Assembly: GCA_902728285.1 (NCBI GenBank)
Contig: CACVBU010000742.1
Span: forward strand, 171,423 to 235,422
Length of the DNA: 64,000 nucleotides
Origin: Clytia hemisphaerica
Taxonomy: Eukaryota > Cnidaria > Hydrozoa > Leptothecata > Clytiidae
Reading direction: 5' to 3'
The translations under genes were made by a program, and so were the position numbers. How positions within the stretch are numbered: the first letter of the stretch is position 1; each line of letters starts with the position of its first letter. Shown here piece by piece: positions 1 to 10,106 of the stretch. Below the pieces are notes generated by a model. The model was not told the origin of the DNA. It saw nothing but the letters and a program-made list of their open reading frames with translations, and did no database searches.

Positions 1-3000
1 TATACTTGTGCTTGCAATGTTGGATACCAAGGTATGGTAAAGAGTTCAACCATGCACGGATTATATGGAATCTGCATAACTTCCTCACATCTTGTGATTA
101 CCACTAGTCAGTGATGAGCTTTTCTTTGCATAAATAATCAGAGTTATCTCACTATGCATAAATTATCATAATTAATAATTAGGTGACGGATATGCATGTG
201 ACGATATAAACGAATGCACAGAAGGTTCGCACAACTGCGATAAAAATGCTGCATGTACGAACAATATTGGATCTTATACTTGTGCTTGCAATGTTGGATG
301 GAAAGGTATTAAAGTCTTGACAAATCATTTCAAACATATTCGTAACTTAACTACCAGAATATTCTGGAAAAATGTCAACCACATAGGTCTTCACTTGACT
401 GAGTGCTTTTAGTTTCGTTTTGTCTTACCATAAGATCATACATATATTATCAGAAACTGCATGTTTTCAATGCATAACTTATCATAATTAGGTGATGGTT
501 ATTCATGCTCGAATATTGATGAATGTAGCATCGGGACACATACTTGCGATCGTAACGCGGGTTGCTCTGACAACGATGGATCGTTTGTTTGTCAGTGCAA
601 TGTTGGCTACCGAGGTTTGTTCGGTTTCAATTTCGTTTTTGACGTATGTTATTTTATAAAAGTGTTAGAATAGAATATGAAGTTTAAGTGAGTCATCCTT
701 ACCATTGCTATAACAGTAAGGTATGTCTTGAGATGTCTAAACATTCTCATTCCCGGCAAAACCTTCTTATCGCCATACTTTATAATGAAAAAAAAAGACA
801 AAGATTCTGTGTAGGTAAACAGTAAGCTTCAATTTGTTAGGCGGTTAGTCTCAAGGCTTTAAGGTGCTGTCCACGCAATTTTACGCAGCAGAAAGGTTTC
901 GTTCTGTCATACCCGGAAAAGAAAGCGGAAAAATCTCGGAAATACGCCAGGAATGAGAATGTTTTGCCATCCTACATTACCCTGTAGAACAGAACAAGTA
1001 CTAGCCTAGTACTACTAAGTTTTCAAGTGGTTAGAAAATGAAAGAATTTAAGTTTAGCAACCTCAAGTTAATTAAGGTTTGGATAACGTGGTATATCTGT
1101 ATCTTTTAACGTTTCAATTTGAATCAAATCCCTTTTATGTGTGCAAGGGGTTTTAGGGAGTCCCTAACCTCGTCCATTGCGTCACTTCGAAAAAATAAAG
1201 TTAATCCATAGACATCTGGTCAGGGTTTGTGAATCTCTTCATTCAAAACAGTTTTCGAAGTGTTAAAAGGGCCAAACGGCACTGCATCACAACTGTCGTA
1301 GGAAAGTAGATCAGTGCTCTCGATGCACTACACCGCTATTGAGTAGTGCTACCATTAGGGTACCACTTTAGAAAAAAACCCCGATCCAAAGATTTTGGTT
1401 GTCCAGGATTGCGAAACTTCACCCGTTTACCATTTTCAAAGAAACTCAAATCCAAAGATTTTGGTTGGCCTGGATATTGTAAAACTACCTCCAGGGTTTA
1501 ACAAGCTCAGTGGTATTATTGTATTCATATTCTTTCAGGTGATGGGAACACGTGCGTTGAAATCAATGAATGTACGGAAGGGATTCACAAATGTGATAAA
1601 AATGCTGAATGCACAAACACCGCTGGCTCATACACTTGTCAATGTAATATTGGATACTCAGGTATGTTTTTTTCTCTAATTCGATTCCTCATTCTCTCTA
1701 TTTCGATTGTGTTTCGTCCTATTATTACCTCTTTAATGTGGTTGAATTATTTTTCGATGCCAACATGAAACCTCTATGAATTATCTTCGCTTTGTCAGCC
1801 TCCACTTTTTCGAACTGTTGTCTCAATTTAACTGTAGATACTTCTAATGACCTAAATTATCGACTATCAAAGATCTATATCGAAGTATCCATAGTTAAAC
1901 TTCTTACTACTTGGATGTCTCCTTATCTCGAGAAAGTTAGGTGGTCCCTTCTGTTAACAATGCCTTATAAACCTTCCTCCATAACTCGAAGTCAAATAAC
2001 TGGAACAAATATTTTGCATAAATTATCATAATTATTCAGGAAATGGATACTCTTGTTCGGATGTTGATGAATGTGACCTCGGATCACACCGTTGCGATGA
2101 CAACGCGCAATGCATTAATAACGATGGATCGTACACATGCTCGTGTAATGGTGGTTTCCAAGGTGAGAACCAATTAAATTTCAGTACTGTTCGTTTTATG
2201 AGAAAATCTAACAGACCTCTGTAAAGTAATTTTCGTTTGAGGATAACCAGAAGCCTAGAAAATGGTTTCGATCTATCTGTTGAATATAATTTCCAAAGTA
2301 GACCAAGACTGCTATCATGTCTTGTAAGCCATGTGTTCTTCAGTGCTCTACTTGATGACCATAATACAAAACAAGAAAATAGACAGAATTGCTTAACAGT
2401 ACTTTAAGTTCCTTGTCTTTAACAACTTTTAGCTGCGTGACTAGCTTTTTTGTAGACTACTTTTACCCGAGATTTAAATAAAGATTAAGAGTCCCCCAAG
2501 ATGGATTGAAAATTTCAAATCTAAAACTAGAAGTGAGATTCAATCCCTCCATTTACAGCTTGGAGTAGCTACTTTTTGTTAGAGTGCTCATAGTCTTATT
2601 CACTCATTCTCAGTGTCATAGAAAATTATCAAAAAGCTGGGTTCTGCCAGAAGTAGAGACGTCACACTTTTTTTAATAAGAATCAGTAAAATTTTGCTGA
2701 AGCTTGGCTGTTCTTATTTTTTTGGCACTCGGAGCCTAAAATTGTTCTTATCCTGTTCTTATTTATAGGGTGTAATGGAGGTATTTTAGGCTTTAGGCGT
2801 TATACCCAATTTTTACTACTTTGACCCCTAAATTGCTTGAAATTGAGAAAATTCAGGCTCAGCATTGTTCTTAAATTATTCTTATTTTTTGGCAATTTTG
2901 AGCCTCATTGTTCTTATGAAATTGTTCTTATATAAAAAATAATTAGTATACTCGAAAAACAGCTTTTTTTAAACATCATCGTGCCATTTCATTTTGTTTC

Positions 3001-5217
3001 CAAGGTGATGGTTTAATTTGCAATGACGTAAACGAATGCACAACGGGTATCCATGATTGCCATGACGACGCTACCTGCTCCAATTCAGTTGGCTCATTTT
3101 CATGTGCTTGTAATGCTGGTTACCGTGGTAACGGCCTCAAATGCGATGACGTCGACGAGTGTGCTGAAAAGTCTGACAATTGTCATTCAAATGCTCGATG
3201 TGAGAATAACAAAGGATCATTTTCTTGCGCTTGTAATGACGGTGAGCCTATTCAATTGTCCGTATTTTTTTGGTGTGCAGATGTAGAAAGCAATCCTTTC
3301 TATAATCCAAACACATCATAATTCGAATCTCTCTTTACTTCGAAGAAATTACACTATTCTTTCATGTTCGAATTAACTATTCCCACCCGGAATAAAAAAT
3401 AACGCACATTTTAAGTTTTCGTTTTTTTTCTAATCCAGGATTTGAAGGAACTGGTGTACAATGCACTGATATAGACGAATGTGCTACCAATACTGATGAT
3501 TGCTCCGCTGGCAAGAAATGTGTCAATTTGGTTGGTAGTTACGCATGCCGTGGAAGTAAGGATGTTTTCGTATATGTAGACTAGGTTTTTGTCAAAAACA
3601 AAAGTAGAAAACATAGAAAGGCTAGTTGGCGGATTGTCTTAGTAGTTTTCGTAATCTATTCATATTTGTTGTTTATCATGTTTTTCACACCATTAAAGTA
3701 ACTTTTCGTCGTATGTAGGGCGATATCACTAAAACAAATCGAAAATGACGAACTTATTAGAAAGATAGATTTACGAATGAAACTTTCATCAAAATATAGA
3801 GGGAAGTTTAGCACAAGAAAAATTAGCACAATTCTTTTGTCTACACTATAATGAACATTTTACCCTTACTGAAAGTTTTCTTTCAATCTATTCACAGAGG
3901 AGATCAATTTCGCACTTGACTATACGAAAGAGACAACACGTAGCAACACGTACATCACACGTATCAGAAACGGTGGTTCCCCAGGTCTCGCTATGTGCAC
4001 GTGGTATAAACTGGCTTATGTGTCAAACGGGAAATCTTTGTTTCAATACATGACTGATTATCATTTATATGGATTCCAAGTCTACTTCATGACCAATAAT
4101 CGTTTGGTAATTCGTTATGGTGGCATCGATGAAGCTGTTGTCATCAAAGGTATCGACACAAGAGCTGACAACAAATGGAAACATCTCTGTGTCAGTGTCA
4201 ACAAAGGTAATATGTTTTAAATTTTGACATGTTTTTCCTTAAATTTGCGAGTATCGAGCCATCATCAAGGGTTTACCATACCAATACAGGAATAGTACAA
4301 TGAACTTAATTTAGTGGCAAACCAGCGATGTAAAAATCGCGATTTCAAATCTCACTCAAATCACTCGCCACTAAACTGAGTTTGTTGTGCTATTCACGTG
4401 TTGACGAAAGTGAATATCGTAAATTTCGTTATTTTCCTTATTTATGGTCGACCATTGGGTTTCAAGCCGAAGGCACCTCTTCCCAGCGATATCTTAAAAT
4501 TTGCACCGAGTGTTTTCAAATGACGGATTGAATCTAGTACTTCCTTAGTTTTCGCATTCTACATTTCTAAAATGCTGGCTCTAAATACTACTTTCAATCC
4601 AAAATTTGTATAAAAATCACGCTGGCGACGCGATTTGTGTCCAAGGATCGTCAGATATAAATGGCTTATCCTACCTAGGAGATTCCACTCTACCTTATTA
4701 TTTTTATCTTAGAAATCGTTTCTAATCAAAATTCCTAAAATTACACTTATGGGCAAAGCATGGTTTTAAGTATCAAAAGACGGGGGAGGGGGGAATGTAT
4801 GTTAAGGATCTGCCATCTTCTTTCATTTTTAAAACGGTGTGACAATAAACGAGAAATATATCGTTTTTCATTTTAGGTTTCTTTTCTATTTATGTTAATG
4901 GCGAGCCATTCGGTAAATACGGCAGTTCACGACATGGACAAGCATTCCCAGCCAATTCGCAAGCGACACTTGTTTTAGGCCAAGAATCGTCCGATATTAA
5001 CGTCAGACTCGGTATTCGTCGCAGAGCGAGAGCATTCGTCGGATCAATCTCTCATTTCTTTTTGTACTCTCAACCGATCACTCAACGCGAAGTAACGTCT
5101 GCTTATGAAAAAGTACCAAGTGAAAGAAATTTGTTGGTGGGCTGGGACGAATTTACAGGGAAATCACGATCAACATCTGTCAAGATGCAATTCTTTGATG
5201 GTGGCTATCCTTTCTAA
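1..5217 (+). CDS. EGF-repeat protein with C-terminal pentraxin-like domain (3' part of gene)
   Basis: Exons: <1-31, 183-305, 492-614, 1539-1661, 2040-2162, 3005-3241, 3439-3555, 3898-4206, 4877-5217, all with GT-AG introns in phase 1. Exons 1 (partial) to 7 encode eight calcium-binding EGF units. They start with D-I/V-N/D-E-C (DINEC, NIDEC, EINEC, DVDEC, DVNEC, DIDEC) and carry the C-x-N/D-x4-Y/F-x-C Asn-hydroxylation pattern. The 3005-3241 exon holds two units. The last two exons form a LamG/pentraxin-like domain: AMCTWYKL holds the first disulfide Cys, KHLCVSV matches the pentraxin signature H-x-C-x-S/T but with V in place of W, then [21 protein letters not shown] and [12 protein letters not shown]. 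The calcium-site residues differ from classical pentraxins. Stop TAA is at 5215-5217. The protein is presumably secreted or matrix-bound, with EGF units mediating calcium-dependent rigidity or binding. The start lies left of the window. Family assignment is firm; exact function is unknown. Confidence 0.9.
739..964. repeat. Short inverted-repeat element, copy 1 of a two-copy family
   Basis: Lies in the intron between exons 3 and 4 of the EGF gene. The ends AAACATTCTCATTCC and GGAATGAGAATGTTT are exact inverted repeats. The interior (TTAGGCGGTTAGTCTCAAGG) is matched by TTAGGCGGTCTGTTCCAAGG in the copy at 8347-8567. No coding capacity. Confidence 0.7.
1390..1490. repeat. Short tandem duplication in an EGF-gene intron
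   Basis: ATCCAAAGATTTTGGTTG occurs twice about 64 bases apart, followed by related sequence (TCCAGGATTGCGAAACTTC / CCTGGATATTGTAAAACTAC). A diverged two-copy tandem repeat just 5' of exon 4. Confidence 0.55.
2681..2935. repeat. Dispersed repeat rich in TGTTCTTAT, copy 1
   Basis: In the intron before the double-EGF exon. It contains many TGTTCTTAT or ATTGTTCTTA words. Bases 2732-2782 match the complement of 44755-44805 nearly base for base, and a looser relative lies at 49990-50175. Confidence 0.6.
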
Positions 5218-5496
5218 AATAACGGAAGCCGATAATATATGAACTTCGAATGAATCTTCTGAAATATTTGACATTTATCTGATAAGAGGTGATGTTTTTG
5301 GACTTTGTCCTTCTTAAAAGATAGAATAATGGAATGTGATATAAAGGAAAATCATCATAATTTATGGCCCTCTTTATTGCAACCTAGTCTCTCTATTGAT
5401 CGTTATTAAACCCGAATAGTTTCTCATGAAAAGAAAAAATTATTGACTTTCTGGGTGATTTATTCAATAATTCACTGTGAAAAGCTGAAATGTTTC

Positions 5497-5502
5497 AATA
5501 AA
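5497..5502 (+). terminator. Candidate poly(A) signal of the EGF-pentraxin gene
   Basis: AATAAA lies 280 bases after the stop codon in AT-rich DNA. It is the first clean AATAAA downstream, so the 3' UTR would be about 0.3 kb. Cleavage site not visible. Confidence 0.5.
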
Positions 5503-6328
5503 ATGTCAATCCGCTCAAAAATTCAAGTTTTCTGTACTCCCCGTTATATTTTTTTGAGATATTTATTTATATCACATTCTGTTCTGAAGAAGGACACACT
5601 CTAAAGACATCCCCCTATACAAGGACCATTTCCTGTAAAAAGACATTGTATTTCAATTGAAAAACCATTTGTATCATCATAAATTTTTGAAATAGTACAC
5701 TCGAGGATCCATTGCAAAATTTATCCATTTATTTTCTTATGTAAATATAAACACATACCAGATCCAAAACGATTCTTTAAATGTCCACTTTTAATCATTT
5801 AAGCAAGATCTTTATTGCATATTGGAACTAATTTTGGCGGACAGGAAAATCCGAAAAGAATTATTTTGGCACAGGCAGCAACTTTTTTTAATTTTGCCGA
5901 TCCCTTGAAAACTTAATTTTAAACTAGCCATAGCTTTCACTAACTGCCACCTGCTAGTACAAATGCTTCTAAAAACTAATTAATGCTAATTAAGGCTTTT
6001 TAATGCTTTATAGCAAAAGTTTGGAAATGATTTGGAATAGTTAGAATGATTCTTCTCAACAGCATTTTCTTTGAGATATCAATGAATAAGCTAACATAAA
6101 TGAAACATATTTTTTTTCTAAAAATGTGAATTACTTTGTACAAAGAATAAAATACGAATCTTAAAACGTTCATTAGGAAAAGTGTTCAGATAAAATCAAT
6201 TACAGACAGTTACAGATACTAAACCAGTCAAAAGACATGCAACTATATTTATTTCAACCAATTTGAAATATAAATGAAACATAGTAGAACCAAACAGCAT
6301 AAGAAATGCTATGAGCCAGAAACATAAC

Positions 6329-6730
6329 GAGCAGGAACCAAAACAATGACAGGTAACAATGTACTTAGGAGTTTTTCCAACGGTTTAACAAAGGATATCG
6401 TGATCCAAAATTGTTTACATTAAATGGATTTACCAGTAATCTAGAAGCTGTAACAGCGTTGTGTAAAGGATGGAAGATGATAGGACGTAACATGGTAATA
6501 GTATCAGTAACAAGGCAATACTGATGAGCAGGAAGCAGGTGTTAACAGGAAATAGCGTACATTCAGGACTTTTTCCAACGGCATGATAAGGGATCTCATA
6601 GACAAAATTGTTTACATTAAAAATATATGCCAGTTATCTTGCTTGCAGTTGTAACAACAATATTGTGTAGAAGGATGGAAAATCATGACGTAACGTGGTA
6701 ATAGTAGCAATAAACGAGGTAATATTGCGT
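6329..6730. repeat. Diverged tandem pair, about 207-bp unit
   Basis: Unit 1 (from 6329) and unit 2 (from 6536) share GAGCAGGAA, ACTTTTTCCAACGG or its TTTTTCCAACGG core, AAAATTGTTTACATTAAA, GTGTA-AAGGATGGAA and GACGTAAC-TGGTAATAGTA in the same order. The units are diverged, so the duplication is old. Confidence 0.75.
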
Positions 6731-8035
6731 TGTCAAGGTAAACGAATCTTCATTCATAAAAAGCTTAAAGGGAAAATAAGAAACATGAAATTAGATGATA
6801 TGGCGGTCATCGAAAAAATGCTCTGTTAAAAATGTTAAAAATGCATGCGGGCAAACGGGCGGTCAAAAACATTCCCGGGTTTTTTTTATCACGCCAGTAA
6901 CTCAGGGGCGGGTGGTAACGCGAGCAAAACAATTTTTCGATGGTCGTCAGAGCAATTGAGAAAAAAGCTATACTTTAAAAGAACATTTGTTGCTTTTCCC
7001 AGATTTGTTGCTTTTCTGCATCTCCGCACCGGAAAATCAGCGGAAAATTTGATGCGGGCGGGTGATGCGAATAGAACAATTTTTTGGGGTGGTACAGTCA
7101 CTTTCGGTCGGGGTTGTGGACGGCGAAATATTTCGTTTTTTATGAAATTTGTCGTTCTTTTTGTCTATTTTTAGTAATGCAGGTGAGTGTACTGAAATTT
7201 CCTCAAAAATAGTTCACAAAAGTTTCTTTCAATCTTTGATAATAATTTCCCAAATAGTGCCTGGTAAGTATCAATAAGAACACAGGTTAAACATAAAAGA
7301 TTAATAAAACCAAGTCTTGTAAAAGTACACAAAGAAAAAATATTTGTACTTACTGTCGAAGTACCATAACACAGATCTTTAAGCATTTTGTTGGGAGTAG
7401 TGTTGAATGACGATTGTCGAATAAATTTAGTTACAGTGGAATTTCGTTGCCAATTCAACCACCAACATACAATAATCACTTTTGTCCATATTCAATCATT
7501 GTTCTACTATTATCATTTTACATCTTGTTTTCCTACCATGTTCGAAATTTCGGGATGTTCCGCAAGACGAGCCACCCGGATTTGCCGAGACGTGAAAACG
7601 GTGTATTGTTCATTATTGGGGACAAACTGTTTGGGTCGAAAAATGAATCAATCTCCTGCTGAATGTCTAAGACAGGAGACAGATTGTAAGTTGACTGGTT
7701 GACTGTCAGCAAATTCACTGATTGGTATATGTATATATCTTGTTTAAACCGAAAGTCAAAAGTAAATTGTGTCAAGTATTTTGACTACAGCAGGAGGAGA
7801 GAGCTTGAATTTAAAAAAACTTCTAGAAACTTCTCCATTCTATTTCCTGCATGTTGACCAATAGGCAAAATTCTACAAGCGGAATAGAATCTACTGTCGA
7901 AAGCTGAGTAAAATGCCCGCGGCGCCTGCTATTATAAAGAAAGAGTTTTTAGGCTAGCAGCTGTCGTCCCGGAAAAAAAACCGAACATTTACGGAAGAGA
8001 CTAACTACGGGTAGGCTTGCGCGACAAAACAAAAC

Positions 8036-8115
8036 GCGCAAAGATTCGAGATTCCAGTCCAATATCTATGCGTGAAACTATGAGTGCCTCCTCGTCGCTG
8101 CGCTCCTGCGAGGGC
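8036..8115 (+). repeat. Dispersed repeat, copy 1 (reverse copy at 40921-41035)
   Basis: CGAGATTCCAGTCCAATAT, then GCGTGAA-CTATGAGTGCC and TCGCTGCGCTCCTGCGAGGGC, are matched on the opposite strand at 40921-41035 with only a few differences. The block is GC-richer than its surroundings. Class unknown; a SINE or transposon end is possible. Confidence 0.7.
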
Positions 8116-8346
8116 AATAAAATTTTGATGTAGCTTTTAGTTTTTGCAATATACCGATTTTAGCAATGCAAGCATTTAGGCTGAAGCCGTGACATTTTGA
8201 ATCTAATTTGACTTCCTTCCTATTTTCACATTCCCATGAAAGAATACCAAATGATCAGCCAGAAAATTAAAAAACTTTTCAAGGTTCAAAGTTTCATTCT
8301 TATAAGACAGCTAGACAGTGTAGCGGGAAACAATTTCCAAGGGATA

Positions 8347-8567
8347 GCTCAACTTTTCTCATTGCCGGGGAATTACCTTCCTATTGCCATTATTATAGCT
8401 GAAAGATCCCAACACCCTGGTTAGGTACAAAACTGATTTCAACTTATTAGGCGGTCTGTTCCAAGGCTGTTGTGTTACGTATTCGTAGCCGACATGCTCA
8501 GGAAACACGGCGAAGAGATCCCAGAAATGCGCCAATTATTTTTTCCCAGAGAACGAGAAAGTTTAGC
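8347..8567. repeat. Short inverted-repeat element, copy 2 (family of 739-964)
   Basis: Ends GCTCAACTTTTCTCATTGCC and AACGAGAAAGTTTAGC are imperfect inverted repeats. The interior TTAGGCGGTCTGTTCCAAGG aligns with copy 1. More diverged than copy 1. Confidence 0.6.
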
Positions 8568-8682
8568 AATCCTACGGTAGTTTTTCTGTATAAACCATTT
8601 TTTACGTTGAACTTAAACGATCACTCAAACGAGACCATTGACACAGTACTTGTAATACGCCATTCCCCGGTCAAAATGGATA

Positions 8683-8802
8683 ATGGGTAATCAGGACTGA
8701 CTGCGCACCCGTAACGGCTTCCCGTTGGTTAGACGCAAAAGCCTCCAAAATTTTAGACCAATAGACAATCGTTATAAGAGCGCGATGGTCCTGATTACCC
8801 AT
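8683..8802. repeat. 120-bp element with perfect 15-bp terminal inverted repeats
   Basis: Left end ATGGGTAATCAGGAC (8683-8697) is exactly complementary to GTCCTGATTACCCAT (8788-8802). No open frame and no clear target duplication. Likely a very short non-autonomous DNA transposon or relic. Confidence 0.65.
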
Positions 8803-10106
8803 GATTCCTCTTCCACATTGATGAAGATAACTAAACAATTTCTTTCTGAGCAATTTCTACCTTATTATTATTTCCTTGAAATTGCAAAAAGTCATTTTTC
8901 TTAATAAATTAGACATAAGTAAATAAATACAATATTCTTTCATCTTTCTAAATACTTATTGCTCAAATTGTGTATAGTTCAATACAAAAACTATATTTCC
9001 AAAGGGCCATTTTCCAGAAAAAGTGAACATCGCCAGTACAACGGGTTAGGTTGGAGAGGAAAGCAAGAGTTCCTAAGTACGTTTGTAGACTATAATGTAA
9101 AACCATGGGAAGGGGATACCATTTAAATTGAAATAGGCTGGAATAAGATACTTTTTATGGAACAGCTCGAATTCTATAACCATACGAAGAGGTCTTTCTC
9201 AAACCTTTTTTGTGCTTCGATAAGTGAAAAGTGGCAATCCAAAACAAGACTTGAAATTTCGGACCAGCCCTCCCTTATTGTCAGAATTAATTGAGAAAAA
9301 GTAATAACACACGACTTTTTAGATTATCACTGAAAGAGCAACTCGGAAACGATTATACCTCTATTTACCCCCCAAAAAATTTTGGTCAATAAATTATTTA
9401 CAAAATATATAATGCTTGAATTCCAAACAAAGCAATTTGAAATTTTATAACTCCAACAAAACAAAACAAAACAAAGAGAAAATAAAACCCAGTGTCCGAA
9501 AATATATTCGCTTTTCAAGCCCCGTCAAAAAGAGATTTCTTAATAAATAATGCTTCTCAGTCTAGTCGTCAGTGGCTCAATAATAACCTCCAAATTTAAA
9601 CGTCTTGGATAAGCACACCACGCAGAACCATTGACCGTCCTCATTTACACACAAAAAAAATTACACACAAAAACAAAAACTACCCCTAAAAGCAACGAAA
9701 AACAACCACAAAACATAAATAACAGCAAAGTGACGACCAAACTATAAACAACTTAAAAACGAATATTATTCATAAAAAAATTCGTTGAATTAAAAGTAAA
9801 GGATACATTATTACCCCCGTCCACGACATGAAAGAGTCTCAAAGGCACCAGTAGTGGTACTCGAGAGTTAACGACCCAGCTTGAGGATATCAAAGTAGGT
9901 CACTTGTTACAGAAGAAGCACATCCATTTGTCGTCCATTCAGGTGACACAGAACGTCAAAAAAACGTCTTTTACTGGGCCAATAACTTTTAGAGATCACA
10001 TTCATCCACAAAAGAATATACGGCAGTCTTCTTAGAGCTCTTTAGAAAGAGATGAACTGTTCTTTTTCCTGAGTTTGCGTATGAGGAGTTAGTTGGCTAT
10101 GGGTAA
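8803..10106. other. Intergenic, probably including the HID1 3' UTR
   Basis: Lies downstream of the HID1 stop (minus strand). A-rich runs such as the (AAAAC)n-like 9455-9475 and 9645-9700 are visible. I found no protein-coding segment. The part next to 10106 is presumably HID1 3' UTR, but I could not fix a poly(A) signal. Confidence 0.4.

Larger units (their letters stand above)
5218..8346. other. Intergenic stretch, no gene recognised
   Basis: AT-rich DNA after the EGF gene. A fragment at 5826-5915 resembles the TTTGGCGA-type repeat at 45189-45354. A tandem pair occupies 6329-6730. A GC-richer segment at 6845-7175 has two related CGGGCGGGTG-type blocks and open frames on both strands. None of those frames resembles a known protein, so I do not call them genes. 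Confidence 0.5.

Noticed and set aside
1395-1679. 94-codon frame around EGF exon 4
   Set aside because: It is read in a different frame from the EGF exon 1539-1661, whose phase fits its neighbours.
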